Source: JAGMES01 sp023128035
Lineage (GTDB): Bacteria; Bacillota; Halanaerobiia; DY22613
NCBI GenBank assembly: GCA_030627905.1
Contig: DAOVRZ010000047.1
Coordinates: 1-39,918, forward strand
DNA length: 39,918 nucleotides
Direction: 5' to 3'
The translations under genes were made by a program, and so were the position numbers. Of the stretch, positions 17,611 through 26,155 are shown piece by piece (position 1 is the stretch's first letter; each line of letters begins with the position of its first letter). The notes beneath the pieces were generated by a model. That model worked only from the letters and a program-made list of their open reading frames with translations. It made no database searches and was not told the DNA's origin.

Positions 17611-19488
17611 ATGCAGAGTGTTAAAATGCTTGATAACAAGAAAAATGGAAAAGTTGGAGATGAGCTGAAAAAGCAGTATTACATAGATAGAAATATTAAT
17701 CCAGAAAGAAAAATATCAGGAAATGAATTTGAAATTAAAATGAGAAATGAGTTAAATCAAGCTCAAATAGCTAAAGAATGTGCAGAGTGGCTACGAAAAA
17801 AGGTAGAAATGAAATCTTTTAAAAAAATCAATCCATCTCCACCAAAACTTGTTTACTTAGAAAATAACGACACGAACATTTCAATCAATGGAACGGTCGA
17901 TTTCACTACAGACGGTCTTGGTTTTGCATCTTCTAATCGTAATGACATGAATACATGTATTTATGGAAAAGAGACTACTCTCCAATTTCTTCAACAATTC
18001 AATGAATTATGGAATGATAATTCGCAACTTGAAGATGTTAAGGATCAGGTTCTGAAACAGATGCAATCTATATATGAGGAAAATACACCTGAATTCATTT
18101 ACTTTATTACCCTCTATAATATATTCCATGATTATTTAGACGAATTAACCGAAGATAATATAGTAAAAACTAGGACTGGGTTTAAAGATACAATTATTTG
18201 GAATAAGCTTTATAAATTCCAGAAAGATGGTGCTTTAGGAGCTATAGATAAGCTTGAAAAATATGATGGTTGTATCATAGCTGATTCTGTTGGACTAGGT
18301 AAGACATTTTCTGCTCTTGCTGTCATTAAGTATTATGAGCTAAGAAATTATCAAGTCCTGGTTCTTGCACCTAAGAAGTTAAGAGAAAACTGGACAATCT
18401 ATACTCAGAATGATAAACGTAATATTTTTATAGAAGATAGGTTTAGTTATGATGTATTAAATCATACTGATTTAAGTCGTTATAGCGGCCAATCGGGTGA
18501 GACAAATTTAGAAACGGTTAATTGGCCCAATTATGATTTAATAATCATTGACGAATCACATAACTTCAGAAATAATCACCCACGAAAAGATAAAGTAACA
18601 AGATATTCGAGGTTATTAAATGAAGTGATTAAGATGGGTGTAAAAACAAAAGTATTGATGTTATCTGCTACTCCAGTAAATAATCGCATGAATGATTTAA
18701 AAAATCAAGTTGCGTTCATAACGGAAGGCAATGATAAAGCTTTGGAATCAGAGGGAATTGTCAGTATCGAACAAACTCTTAGAAAAGCTCAGTTAGTATT
18801 TAATAAATGGTCAGAACTTTCAGACGAAACGAGAACAGTGGATACATTTATTGAGATGATGAATATGGATTACTTTAAACTCCTTGATACAGTCACAATT
18901 GCCCGTTCTCGAAAGCATATTGAGAAGTATTACAATATAGCTGAGATAGGTAAGTTTCCCACTAGAAGAACGCCGATTAATATTAAAGCAGATATTGATT
19001 TAAATAATGAATTTCCAGTTTTAGAGTATGTTAATAAGATGATAAAAAATCTCAATATGAGTGCGTATTCACCACTGAAGTATCTTTTATCTGAGAAGCG
19101 TCGTGAATATAGTAAAAAATATGATATTCAAGTTAAGGGTGGACAATCTGTATTTAAACAAACTGACCGTGAACAGGCTCTTGTGAACTTGATGCGTGTT
19201 AATATCCTAAAAAGATTAGAGAGTTCTATTCACTCTTTTGGAATGACGATTAGTAAACTGCTTCAACAAATTGATGGTATGTTACATAAAATTGATCAAA
19301 AACAACTCCAATATGATATTAATCTCAAAATAGAAGATGTTGACGTGGATAATGATATGTATGAAGATTTATTAATTGGAATTAAAGTTAAAGTTCTTCT
19401 TCAAGATATGGATTTGATGTTAACACTCTTACAGTTATGGCAAATGAATCTTATGAGGATTTTGCAAATGCTTTACAAAAAGAGATAG
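17611..19488 (+). pseudogene. PLD/SNF2-type helicase, truncated at both functional ends
   Basis: A 625-aa ORF matching the first half of large SNF2-like helicases that carry an N-terminal phospholipase-D-like nuclease domain. Remaining motifs: RNELNQAQIAKECAEWLRKK and RNDMNTCIYG from the PLD region, ENTPEFIYFITLYNIF, Walker A SVGLGKT (K231), DESH (314-317) and SATPVNN (352 on). The N-terminal PLD part looks shortened: VGDELKK runs straight into QYYIDRNINPERK, skipping residues normally between. The C-terminal helicase domain is gone. Homology stops after LLIGIKVKVLLQDMDL (about 19415), and the next bases belong to a type III Res gene in another frame. The last 24 residues are therefore out-of-frame Res sequence. 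It cannot be an active motor. Confidence 0.8.
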
Positions 19489-20666
19489 CAGATGAAGAAG
19501 GAATTAAATTCGGAATTATTGAGAAACATACCTTTGCAAATATTGTAGTTAAAGAGGATGGAGAGTATAAATATCTAGAACAAGAGGCTTCAGAAGATAT
19601 ATGGAATCATTTGAAAGAGAAAGGTTATATTGATGACAAAGGTAAAATTACAGATCAACTAAAGCAGGATTTAAAAGAGAAAAAAGTAGACTTGCCTGAG
19701 AAATATAAAAAAGCAGAAGATCAAATAATCGCTACAATTGATAAAATAGCAGGTAGTTATAGCATAAAGAACGCAGATACTAGGACAAAAGTAAATCTTA
19801 ATAAAAAACGATTTTTAAGTCCTGAATTTAAAAAATTATGGGATAGGATAAAATATAAGACTACTTTTTCCGTAGAATTTGATACAGAAGAACTTATAAA
19901 AGAATGTTCAAAAGAGATTATGACAAATTTAAAGGTAGATAAAGCTAAATTAGTATATACAAAGGCTGAGATTGATATTAATGCTGGTGGAACTACTGCT
20001 GAAGAAAGTGATCGTCAGGCAGTGGTTATAGATGATGCAGGTTATTCTTTACCTGATATTATAACTTATTTACAAAATGAAACTGATCTTACCAGAAAAA
20101 CTATAGCTCGAATACTTGTAGAATCTAAAAGATTAAATGAGTTTAAAAGTAATCCTCAAAAATTTATGGATGAAGTAAGTCAAATCATTCAAAGAAAGAT
20201 GAGACACTTTATAGTTGATGGGATAAAATATAACAAACTTGGTGAGGACGAGTATTATGCACAGAAATTGTTTGAAAATGAAGAGTTACAAGGATATTTA
20301 ACAAAGATGATCAAAAGTGAAAAATCGTTATATGAATATGTGGTGTATGATTCAGATGTAGAAGCTGAATTTGCCCAAAAGTTTGAAAGAAATCAAAGTG
20401 TTAAAGTCTATACAAAGCTTCCAAAATGGTTTAAGATTGAAACACCTCTTGGAAGTTATAATCCTGATTGGGCTGTACTGGTTGAAAAAAATGGTGAAGA
20501 AAAATTATACTTTGTTGTAGAGACAAAAGGTAATATTATAGCAGAAGAATTAAGATTAAGAGAAATTGCTAAGATTGCATGTGGACATAAACACTTTGAA
20601 GCTTTAGATACTGATGTTAGATTTGAGGAACATGATCATTTTGAAACATTTATTGAAAATGTGTAG
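19437..20666 (+). pseudogene. res: Type III restriction enzyme Res subunit, C-terminal fragment
   Basis: A 409-aa open frame. Homology begins just upstream of the nominal start, at GFDVNTLTVMANESYEDFA (from about 19410), the well-conserved helicase-C/linker segment of type III Res proteins. The C-terminal PD-(D/E)XK nuclease domain is intact in sequence: NPDW (D344) followed by VVETKG (E362, K364). The two RecA-like motor domains (several hundred residues) are missing, and no Mod methyltransferase is present. The fragment begins at a deletion junction with the upstream helicase gene and has no dedicated ribosome site. Type III enzymes need Mod plus Res ATPase to cleave, so this is almost certainly inactive unless the nuclease domain is translated alone. 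Confidence 0.8.
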
Positions 20667-20670
20667 TTAT

Positions 20671-20698
20671 TTAGCCACTACATAATTGTAGTGGCTAA
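20671..20698 (+). terminator. Perfect 12-bp hairpin between res remnant and GmrSD
   Basis: TTAGCCACTACA (20671-20682), TAAT loop, TGTAGTGGCTAA (20687-20698). It is followed by A's rather than T's on the plus strand, with GGAGTGG of the next gene only 5 nt later. On the plus strand it may act as an attenuator or mRNA processing/stability element. Confidence 0.55.
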
Positions 20699-20713
20699 AA
20701 AAGGAGTGGTAAA

Positions 20714-22318
20714 ATGTCAAGTGTAGAACGTCTTATCGGGAAAATTGAGAACAAAGAATTGGTTTTACCAGAATTTCAAAGGGAATTTACCTGGAAAAAA
20801 GATCAATCTAGAGTATTACTTGATTCTTTAATAAAAGAATATCCTACTGGTTCTTTGTTAATCTGGAAAACAGAAAATATTCCTGCTCTAAAAAATATGC
20901 CTGATTTTGTACCTCATGGTCGAGTAGAAGTTCTTTTAGATGGTCAACAACGTTTGACAGCATTATATATGTTTCTTATAGATGAAATTCCACCTTATTA
21001 TTCAAATAATGATATTTCTGGTAATGATCCACGTAATCTGTATTACAACCTTGAGACAACAGAATTCAAATATTATAAACCATTAGAAATGCAGAATAAT
21101 CTTCGTTGGGTTCGAGTTTGTGATTGCTTTAAGAACAATGTTAAACTAAAAGAGATTGTAAAAAAAATTGCGTCAGAAGAAGAACGCTTTGAAACATATG
21201 ATTGTTTAAAAGCTAATCTAGATAAGATTCTCTCTATTAAAACTATTGAATATCCAATAATGTATGTAAAGGAAAGCGCTAATTTAAAACATGCCTTAAC
21301 AGTCTTTGACCGTGTTAATAGTGGAGGTACTCCATTATCTGAATCAGATATTGCACTTGCTCATATGTGTAGTAATTGGTTTGATACTAGAAGAGTATTT
21401 AAAGAAAAGTTAAAATTTCTTAAAAACGAAGGTTTTGATTTTTCTTTGACATTTCTTATACGTGCAATGAATGCAGTTATAAATGGTAGAGCAGAGTATA
21501 GTTTATTACATGATGTATCTCAAAATGATTTAAGAGCAGGATGGGAAAAATTAGACAGGCTATTAGATTTTTTAATTAATTTTCTTAAAGATAGAGCTTA
21601 TATTTATAGTTCTGCTGATTTAACTACCTATAATGTTTTAATTCCGATTATTGGTTATTTTGCACAGAATGAACCAAGTTCTATTTCTGCTAAAAAAGTT
21701 AAGAAGATTTTATATTGGATGTATGCTGCATTGTTTTTAAGACGTTATAGTGGTAGTGTTGATCAAAAATTAGAAAAAGATTTGAATGCTTTAAAAGAGA
21801 GAAATCCTATTGATGCGTTATTAGTAATTTTAAAAGAGGATGAGGGAGAACCAAACATCACTCCAGAAAATTTAGATTCTCGTAGTATAAGTCATCCTTT
21901 TTATAATATGTCTTGTATAGTTATTAGGAGTCGTGGTGGTGTTGATTGGTCCAACGGTTTATTTTTAGGAGCTCCTATAGGAAATAGTTATAGAATTGAA
22001 AAGCATCATATCTTTCCAAAGTCATTTTTAGCAGAAGCTGGTTATGATGTTGGAAACAATCTAATACATAAGAAAAGGGTAAATGAAATTGCTAACCGTA
22101 TTCCTTTAACACGTGATGGAAATATGGATATTTTTAATCATGCTCCTGAAGAATATTTGCCAAAAGTAGAAAAGAAAAATCCAGGGAATCTTGAAAAATT
22201 TATGGTTCCGATGGATCGTGAATTATGGGAAGTAAAAAATTACGAAAAGTTTTTAGAAGATCGGCGACGTTTATTAGCTAAAGGAATTAATGACTTTATG
22301 AAAAGTTTATTATTATAA
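20714..22318 (+). CDS. GmrSD-like DUF262/HNH restriction endonuclease
   Basis: A 534-aa protein with GGAGTGG 6 nt before ATG. The N-terminal DUF262 (GmrS-like, ParB-fold NTPase) domain has LVLPEFQREFTWKKDQ (about 16-31) and DGQQRLTALYMF (about 76-87). A helical middle carries VFDRVNSGGTPLSESDIALAH. The C-terminal DUF1524-like HNH nuclease has EKHHIFPKSFL (H431, H432) and downstream Asn/Arg in NEIANRIPLT. This single-chain arrangement matches type IV modification-dependent enzymes of the GmrSD family, which restrict phage DNA with glucosylated or other modified cytosines using NTP hydrolysis. The exact modification is unknown. All key motifs are present, so it may be active. It follows restriction-gene debris, consistent with a defence island. 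Confidence 0.85.
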   Translation: MSSVERLIGKIENKELVLPEFQREFTWKKDQSRVLLDSLIKEYPTGSLLIWKTENIPALKNMPDFVPHGRVEVLLDGQQRLTALYMFLIDEIPPYYSNNDISGNDPRNLYYNLETTEFKYYKPLEMQNNLRWVRVCDCFKNNVKLKEIVKKIASEEERFETYDCLKANLDKILSIKTIEYPIMYVKESANLKHALTVFDRVNSGGTPLSESDIALAHMCSNWFDTRRVFKEKLKFLKNEGFDFSLTFLIRAMNAVINGRAEYSLLHDVSQNDLRAGWEKLDRLLDFLINFLKDRAYIYSSADLTTYNVLIPIIGYFAQNEPSSISAKKVKKILYWMYAALFLRRYSGSVDQKLEKDLNALKERNPIDALLVILKEDEGEPNITPENLDSRSISHPFYNMSCIVIRSRGGVDWSNGLFLGAPIGNSYRIEKHHIFPKSFLAEAGYDVGNNLIHKKRVNEIANRIPLTRDGNMDIFNHAPEEYLPKVEKKNPGNLEKFMVPMDRELWEVKNYEKFLEDRRRLLAKGINDFMKSLLL

Positions 22319-22347
22319 GACTGATTTATTTTATTTTGAGAGTTTCA

Positions 22348-22383
22348 AAGACTTCCTGATGTTGAATAGGAAGTCTTTTTTTG
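22348..22383 (+). terminator. Rho-independent terminator
   Basis: AAGACTTCCT (22348-22357), 10-nt loop, AGGAAGTCTT (22368-22377), then T run. 21 nt of it are repeated exactly at 25599-25619. Confidence 0.85.
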
Positions 22384-22390
22384 TTATAAT
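22382..22390 (+). promoter_or_regulatory. Extended -10 promoter for the permease pair
   Basis: TGTTATAAT (TATAAT at 22385-22390) sits directly on the terminator T-tract, 69 bp before the first permease start. The corresponding -35 region would fall within the terminator loop/right arm and is weak. Confidence 0.45.
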
Positions 22391-22458
22391 GAGAGAGTAT
22401 TTTGTCAAAAATAGGTGCTGTGATTGAAAAAAAATTAAAAAAGAAAGGTTGATGAAAG

Positions 22459-22941
22459 ATGAGTTATTTATATATTTTTACTGGTATAACTTTACTTCTT
22501 TCACTTATCGCAAACAGAGTTAAAACGAAGAAGGCTTTAAAAATTGCTGCAAAAAAGCTATTAAATATTTTGCCGAGTTTTGTTCAAATGTTAATTTTAG
22601 TGTCTGTTTTACTTTTTCTAATTCCTGACCATATTATTGCAAAATATCTTGGTGAGAGTTCCAACTTAACTGCTACAGTTTTAGGACTTATATTTGGTTC
22701 TATTACGATGATGCCAGGTTTCATAGTATTTCCTTTAGGAGGTATTTTGCTCAGTAAAGGGGTAAGTTATATGACTATTGCAGCATTTTCAACAACTCTA
22801 ATGAATGTTGGTATCATTACTTATCCAGTAGAGAAACAGTATTTTGGTGTGAAGTTAACGATTCTTAGAAATCTTATTAGTTTTGTTATTGCTGTTATTA
22901 TTACTTTAGTAATTGGTATTATTTATGGGGAGGTATTTTAG
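22459..22941 (+). CDS. Half-permease, YraQ/ArsP-like, first subunit
   Basis: A 160-aa membrane protein with about four helices. The core LPSFVQMLILVSVLLFLIP, GSITMMPGFIVFPLGG and a lone NVGIITYPVEKQYFG segment resemble half of a DUF318 (YraQ/ArsP-type) permease. The Met-Pro-Gly within the helix is typical of substrate-path kinks in that family. The start is ATG 22459 after GAAAGGTTGATGAAAG. The stop TAG directly abuts the ATG of the next gene, indicating translational coupling. YraQ/ArsP family members are predicted permeases, some exporting organoarsenicals. The substrate here is unknown. Confidence 0.7.
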   Translation: MSYLYIFTGITLLLSLIANRVKTKKALKIAAKKLLNILPSFVQMLILVSVLLFLIPDHIIAKYLGESSNLTATVLGLIFGSITMMPGFIVFPLGGILLSKGVSYMTIAAFSTTLMNVGIITYPVEKQYFGVKLTILRNLISFVIAVIITLVIGIIYGEVF

Positions 22942-23466
22942 ATGAAAAAGAATCAACGAAATGGATTAGTTTTGTTTGCTATCTTTTTTGTGATTATAGT
23001 TGCTTCTTATCTAATCAATTTTGAACCTGGAATTACTATTGGTGATAATTTTTTAGATTTTGCTAAGGTAATGATTAAGGTTTTGCCATGTGCTTTTATT
23101 TTGATTGGTCTTTTTGAAGTGTGGGTTCCAAGGGAGACTGTGCAAAAGGGTTTTGGTCATTCATCTGGTTTTAAGGGCTACATATTTGCTATATTATTAG
23201 CCAGTACAACAGTTGGGGGAGCATATGTAGCTTTTCCGGTAGCTTATTCATTATATAAAAAGGGTGCGAAGTATGGTACGATTCTAACTTATGTTGGTGC
23301 TGCAGCATTGGTTAGAATTCCGATGACTCTTTTTGAGGCATCATTTTTGGGAATTAAGTTTACTTTGATTCGCTTGTTTGTGTCGTTGCCTTTGGTTGTG
23401 ATTAGTTCGATTTTTCTGGGAAGATATTTGGAGAAGAAGGAAATTGTTATTCAGGAGCAAGTTTAG
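22942..23466 (+). CDS. Half-permease, YraQ/ArsP-like, second subunit
   Basis: A 174-aa membrane protein with about five helices, starting on the base after the previous stop, with GGGGAGG upstream. The segments VLPCAFILIGLFEVWVPRETVQKGFG, TTVGGAYVAFPVAYSLYKKGA and AAALVRIPMTLFEASFLG correspond to the second half of a DUF318-like permease, so the two genes together would make one full transporter. The C-terminal tail is basic. A 20-nt stretch near its 3' end (23419-23438) recurs exactly at 25615-25634, part of a deletion scar. There is no metal-binding CxxC or regulator nearby to hint at the substrate. Confidence 0.7.
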   Translation: MKKNQRNGLVLFAIFFVIIVASYLINFEPGITIGDNFLDFAKVMIKVLPCAFILIGLFEVWVPRETVQKGFGHSSGFKGYIFAILLASTTVGGAYVAFPVAYSLYKKGAKYGTILTYVGAAALVRIPMTLFEASFLGIKFTLIRLFVSLPLVVISSIFLGRYLEKKEIVIQEQV

Positions 23467-23525
23467 TATTTTTTGTTAAATTTATGGATATACTAAAACC
23501 ACTACTTTTATTTATTGTGAATTTA

Positions 23526-23534
23526 TGATATAAT
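23526..23534 (+). promoter_or_regulatory. Extended -10 promoter for the AbiL-like operon
   Basis: TGATATAAT (23526-23534) contains TATAAT with a TGn extension, 21 bp before the start codon at 23556. There is no clear -35. The short leader places GGGG at 23543-23547 as the ribosome site. Confidence 0.5.
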
Positions 23535-23555
23535 ATTTTTTTAGGGGATGATAAA

Positions 23556-24815
23556 ATGCTTCTTGAATTTAGTGTTGAAAATTTCTTATCTATAAAAGAA
23601 CGCGAAACTTTTTCAATGTTTTCGTTATCAGAAGATGATTCATTACCATACAATTGTTTTACTACTAAAGCGGTAAAGGATGAAAAAATACTAAAATCTG
23701 CTATTATTTTTGGTGCTAATGCTTCTGGAAAAACAAATTTGTTAAAGTCACTTCAGTTTATTGTGAAATTTATTCGTAATTCACATAAAAGACAAAAAGG
23801 AGATTTAACTGGAGTAATTCCTTTTAAGATGTCAAAAGACTGTTTAAGTAAGCCAAGTTCTTTTGAAATTACTTTTGCTTATGAAAATATTAAATACACA
23901 TATAGTTTTAAAGCAAATAAAGATGTAATTCTTGAAGAAAGTTTATATTATTATCCTAATGATATTAAATCTCTTGTTTTTGATAGAAAAAATATAAAGA
24001 ATTTTACTTTTGGATTGGATCATGAAGAACAAAATATATTATCATCTAGAACGTTAGAGAATATTTTATATTTATCTAGTTCAACACAATGGAACTATGA
24101 AAAAACTTCAAGAGCTTTTGAGTGGTTTATAAGAAAAATTGAAGTGTTTATTGATCATGATCAGGCTTCTTGGAGAGAATATACTGCTGAAAAAATTAGT
24201 GAAAAATCAAAGTTTTATCATATTGTTAGAAAAATATTATCAAAAGCTGATGTTGGAATAACAGATATTATTTCAACTGTTATTGATTGTGAAAAAGATG
24301 ATAATCTTTTAAATTATTTCGAAGATAAAAAAAATATTCAAATTACAACATTTCATAATGTGGGTGATGGAAATAATTTAAACAAAATTAAATTTGATTT
24401 TAATGAAGAATCAGAAGGAACAAAAAAATTGTTTGATTTACTTGGCCCAATTATTGATATTCTTGAGAATGGTAAAACATTAGTTATTGATGAATTAGAC
24501 CTTCATTTACACTCTCAATTGGTTAGATCTTTGATTGAACTATTCCATACTCCAGAAACTAATCCACATAACGCACAATTGATTTTCTCTACACACAATA
24601 GTAATTTGTTAAATTTAAATATTTTCAGGAGAGATCAAATTTGGTTTACTGAGAAGAATCCTAATATAGGTGCAACTGAGCTCTACTCATTAGGAGATTT
24701 TGATTATGTTGAAAATGAAAATATAGAAAAAGGATATTTAGCTGGAAGGTTTGGTGCTATTCCTGTTTTAGAAGATTTTAATTCTATTTTTTCAAAGGAG
24801 AATATTCATGAGTAG
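23556..24815 (+). CDS. AAA_15-type ATPase, AbiL-like abortive infection component
   Basis: A 419-aa P-loop ATPase of the SMC/OLD-like AAA_15 group. The N-terminal strand LEFSVENFLSIKERETFSM is followed by Walker A GANASGKT (K59). A coiled/helical insertion occupies about 100-280. The signature-like EESEGTKKLFDLLG comes next, then Walker B LVIDELDLHLH (D312, E313) and a His switch FSTHNSNLL. The stop overlaps the next gene by 8 bp. An AAA_15 ATPase overlapping an RloB gene is the organisation of AbiL (Lactococcus) and related defence pairs, in which the ATPase senses infection and releases a TOPRIM effector. PARIS differs in using a DUF4435 effector. All ATPase motifs are intact. Confidence 0.85.
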   Translation: MLLEFSVENFLSIKERETFSMFSLSEDDSLPYNCFTTKAVKDEKILKSAIIFGANASGKTNLLKSLQFIVKFIRNSHKRQKGDLTGVIPFKMSKDCLSKPSSFEITFAYENIKYTYSFKANKDVILEESLYYYPNDIKSLVFDRKNIKNFTFGLDHEEQNILSSRTLENILYLSSSTQWNYEKTSRAFEWFIRKIEVFIDHDQASWREYTAEKISEKSKFYHIVRKILSKADVGITDIISTVIDCEKDDNLLNYFEDKKNIQITTFHNVGDGNNLNKIKFDFNEESEGTKKLFDLLGPIIDILENGKTLVIDELDLHLHSQLVRSLIELFHTPETNPHNAQLIFSTHNSNLLNLNIFRRDQIWFTEKNPNIGATELYSLGDFDYVENENIEKGYLAGRFGAIPVLEDFNSIFSKENIHE

Positions 24816-25425
24816 AGGGAAACGAAAACTAAAACTAAAAAGAAATAAGACTATCTACATTTTTTGTGAAGGAACTGAAACAGAACCTAACTACTTTCAG
24901 AATTATAAAAAGAAAAGTAGAAAATGTAGTTCAATAAATATTCCAAAAACTAATCCTAAATGTACTGATCCGATTAATTTAATTAATTATGCAGAAAAAT
25001 ACATAAAGCAAGAAGGCATTAAGATAGATTATGACTTTGGAGATAGGGTTTGGTTTGTATTTGATGTAGATAATAATTCCGATGAAAAATTACTTCGGGC
25101 AAAGAAATTAGCAGAAGAAAAAAAGTATGAAATTATCTTATCTAATCCTTCTTTTGAAATTTGGTTTCTTTTGCATTTTAGCTATACTGCTAAATTTATG
25201 ACTAATAAAGAAGTTATGGGAGAACTTGAAAAGCTTAATTCAGGCTATAAAAAGAACAAAGATATTTTTGATGAAATTATGTCATTACAATCTGAAGCTA
25301 TCAAAAATGCTAAGCGGTTAAATGAAAGACATCAAAAAGATGGAATAACTTTATTAAGTACGAAAAGTAATCCTTCAACTCAAGTTTTTAGAATGGTTGA
25401 ATACTTAAATATGCTATCAGAATAG
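24808..25425 (+). CDS. rloB: RloB-family TOPRIM effector
   Basis: A 205-aa RloB-like protein. A basic N-terminus (RGKRKLKLKRNKTIYIF) leads to the TOPRIM Glu motif CEGTETEPNYF (E21). DVD (D86, D88) supplies the acidic pair, and NPSFEIWFLLHF (about 111-122) is the characteristic RloB motif, followed by a helical C-terminus with NAKRLNERH and NPSTQVFRMVEYL. RloB proteins were first noted inside type I restriction loci and pair with AAA_15 ATPases in abortive infection. TOPRIM geometry suggests a metal-dependent nuclease. Overlap with the ATPase gene implies coupled translation. It is full length and apparently intact. Confidence 0.85.
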   Translation: MSRGKRKLKLKRNKTIYIFCEGTETEPNYFQNYKKKSRKCSSINIPKTNPKCTDPINLINYAEKYIKQEGIKIDYDFGDRVWFVFDVDNNSDEKLLRAKKLAEEKKYEIILSNPSFEIWFLLHFSYTAKFMTNKEVMGELEKLNSGYKKNKDIFDEIMSLQSEAIKNAKRLNERHQKDGITLLSTKSNPSTQVFRMVEYLNMLSE

Positions 25426-25474
25426 AGCAAAATTACCCTCAAGGTATTGTTGTATCTTATTCTGCACTGCAAAG

Positions 25475-25504
25475 GCTCCTGAAGTTTAATTCAGGAGCTT
25501 TTTT
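25475..25504 (+). terminator. Rho-independent terminator
   Basis: GCTCCTGA (25475-25482) pairs with TCAGGAGC (25491-25498) across AGTTTAAT, followed by T6. Near-copy of the nhaC terminator at 17462-17495. Confidence 0.85.
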
Positions 25505-25532
25505 ATATTATGGAAATAAGAATAGACGAAGA

Positions 25533-25563
25533 TTGAACTTGTAAGTATTATTTACAAGTTCAA
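25533..25563. repeat. 12-bp inverted repeat of unknown role
   Basis: TTGAACTTGTAA (25533-25544) and TTACAAGTTCAA (25552-25563), 7-nt loop, no T-tract. It lies between the AbiL-like operon and the ABC-transporter stump. Confidence 0.5.
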
Positions 25564-25598
25564 AATGAGAAAAATTTCATTAGAGACGCTTCATAGGT

Positions 25599-25634
25599 TT
25601 CCTGATGTTGAATAGGAAGATATTTGGAGAAGAA
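25599..25634 (+). repeat. Chimeric repeat: deletion scar
   Basis: 25599-25619 is identical to 22353-22373 (terminator after the GmrSD gene), and 25615-25634 is identical to 23419-23438 (3' end of the second half-permease). The two matches overlap in GGAAG. This is what a duplicated copy of 22353-23438 would look like after a roughly 1-kb deletion between two GGAAG microhomologies. Confidence 0.75.
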
Positions 25635-26151
25635 AGAGTTTGTCATTAACCAAATAGGAAGTCTAGAAGTTTTAAATTGGATTTTCGCATTTATTAAGCC
25701 ACATAAAAGATGGTTTACATTTAGTGTGTTAATGTCTGGTGGGGTGATCGCTACAAATTTACTGAAGGCATATTTTATTAAGAATCTGATTGATCATTCT
25801 CTGGATGGTCAGCTGGTGAAAGTAATTCATGATCTTGTTCTCTTTAGCCTTGTTATTGTAAGTGGTGCTTTATTTAGCTATCTGGCAAAGCTAGCAACAG
25901 GTAAATTTTCATTATACGCATTAAGAGATTTAAAGGATCAATTGGCAGGTCATTTGAGTCAAGTTCAATTAAAAAGTCTAGGAGAAGTGCAGTCTGGTGA
26001 TATGGCGTCAAGATTAAATAATGATACAGATATGATTCATAACTTTATCAAGAGTACGCTGCCTACATTTTCGGTTCAGGTACTGTTAGGGATTGGAGCA
26101 GGAATATATGTATTCTTTGTAAATTGGAAACTCTTTGCTTTTGTCAAGTGA
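25624..26151 (+). pseudogene. ABC exporter, N-terminal membrane-domain fragment
   Basis: A 175-aa ORF from TTG with a weak AGGAAG site that itself belongs to the scar repeat, so the real start was probably elsewhere. It contains FAFIKPHKRWFTFSVLMSGG, a second helix with LVLFSLVIVSGALFSYLAKL, and the cytoplasmic coupling region LRDLKDQLAGHLSQVQL, GEVQSGDMASRLNNDTDMI, all diagnostic of type IV ABC exporters (MsbA/LmrA-like). The frame ends at TGA 26149-26151, five bases before the ISL3 element. The remaining membrane helices and the whole nucleotide-binding domain are absent on the far side of the IS. It cannot function as a transporter. Confidence 0.8.
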
Positions 26152-26155
26152 AAAC

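Noticed and set aside
17611..20666. Working type III restriction-modification or DISARM-like locus
   Set aside because: The helicase lacks its second motor domain, Res lacks its first, they are in different frames, and no methyltransferase is present.
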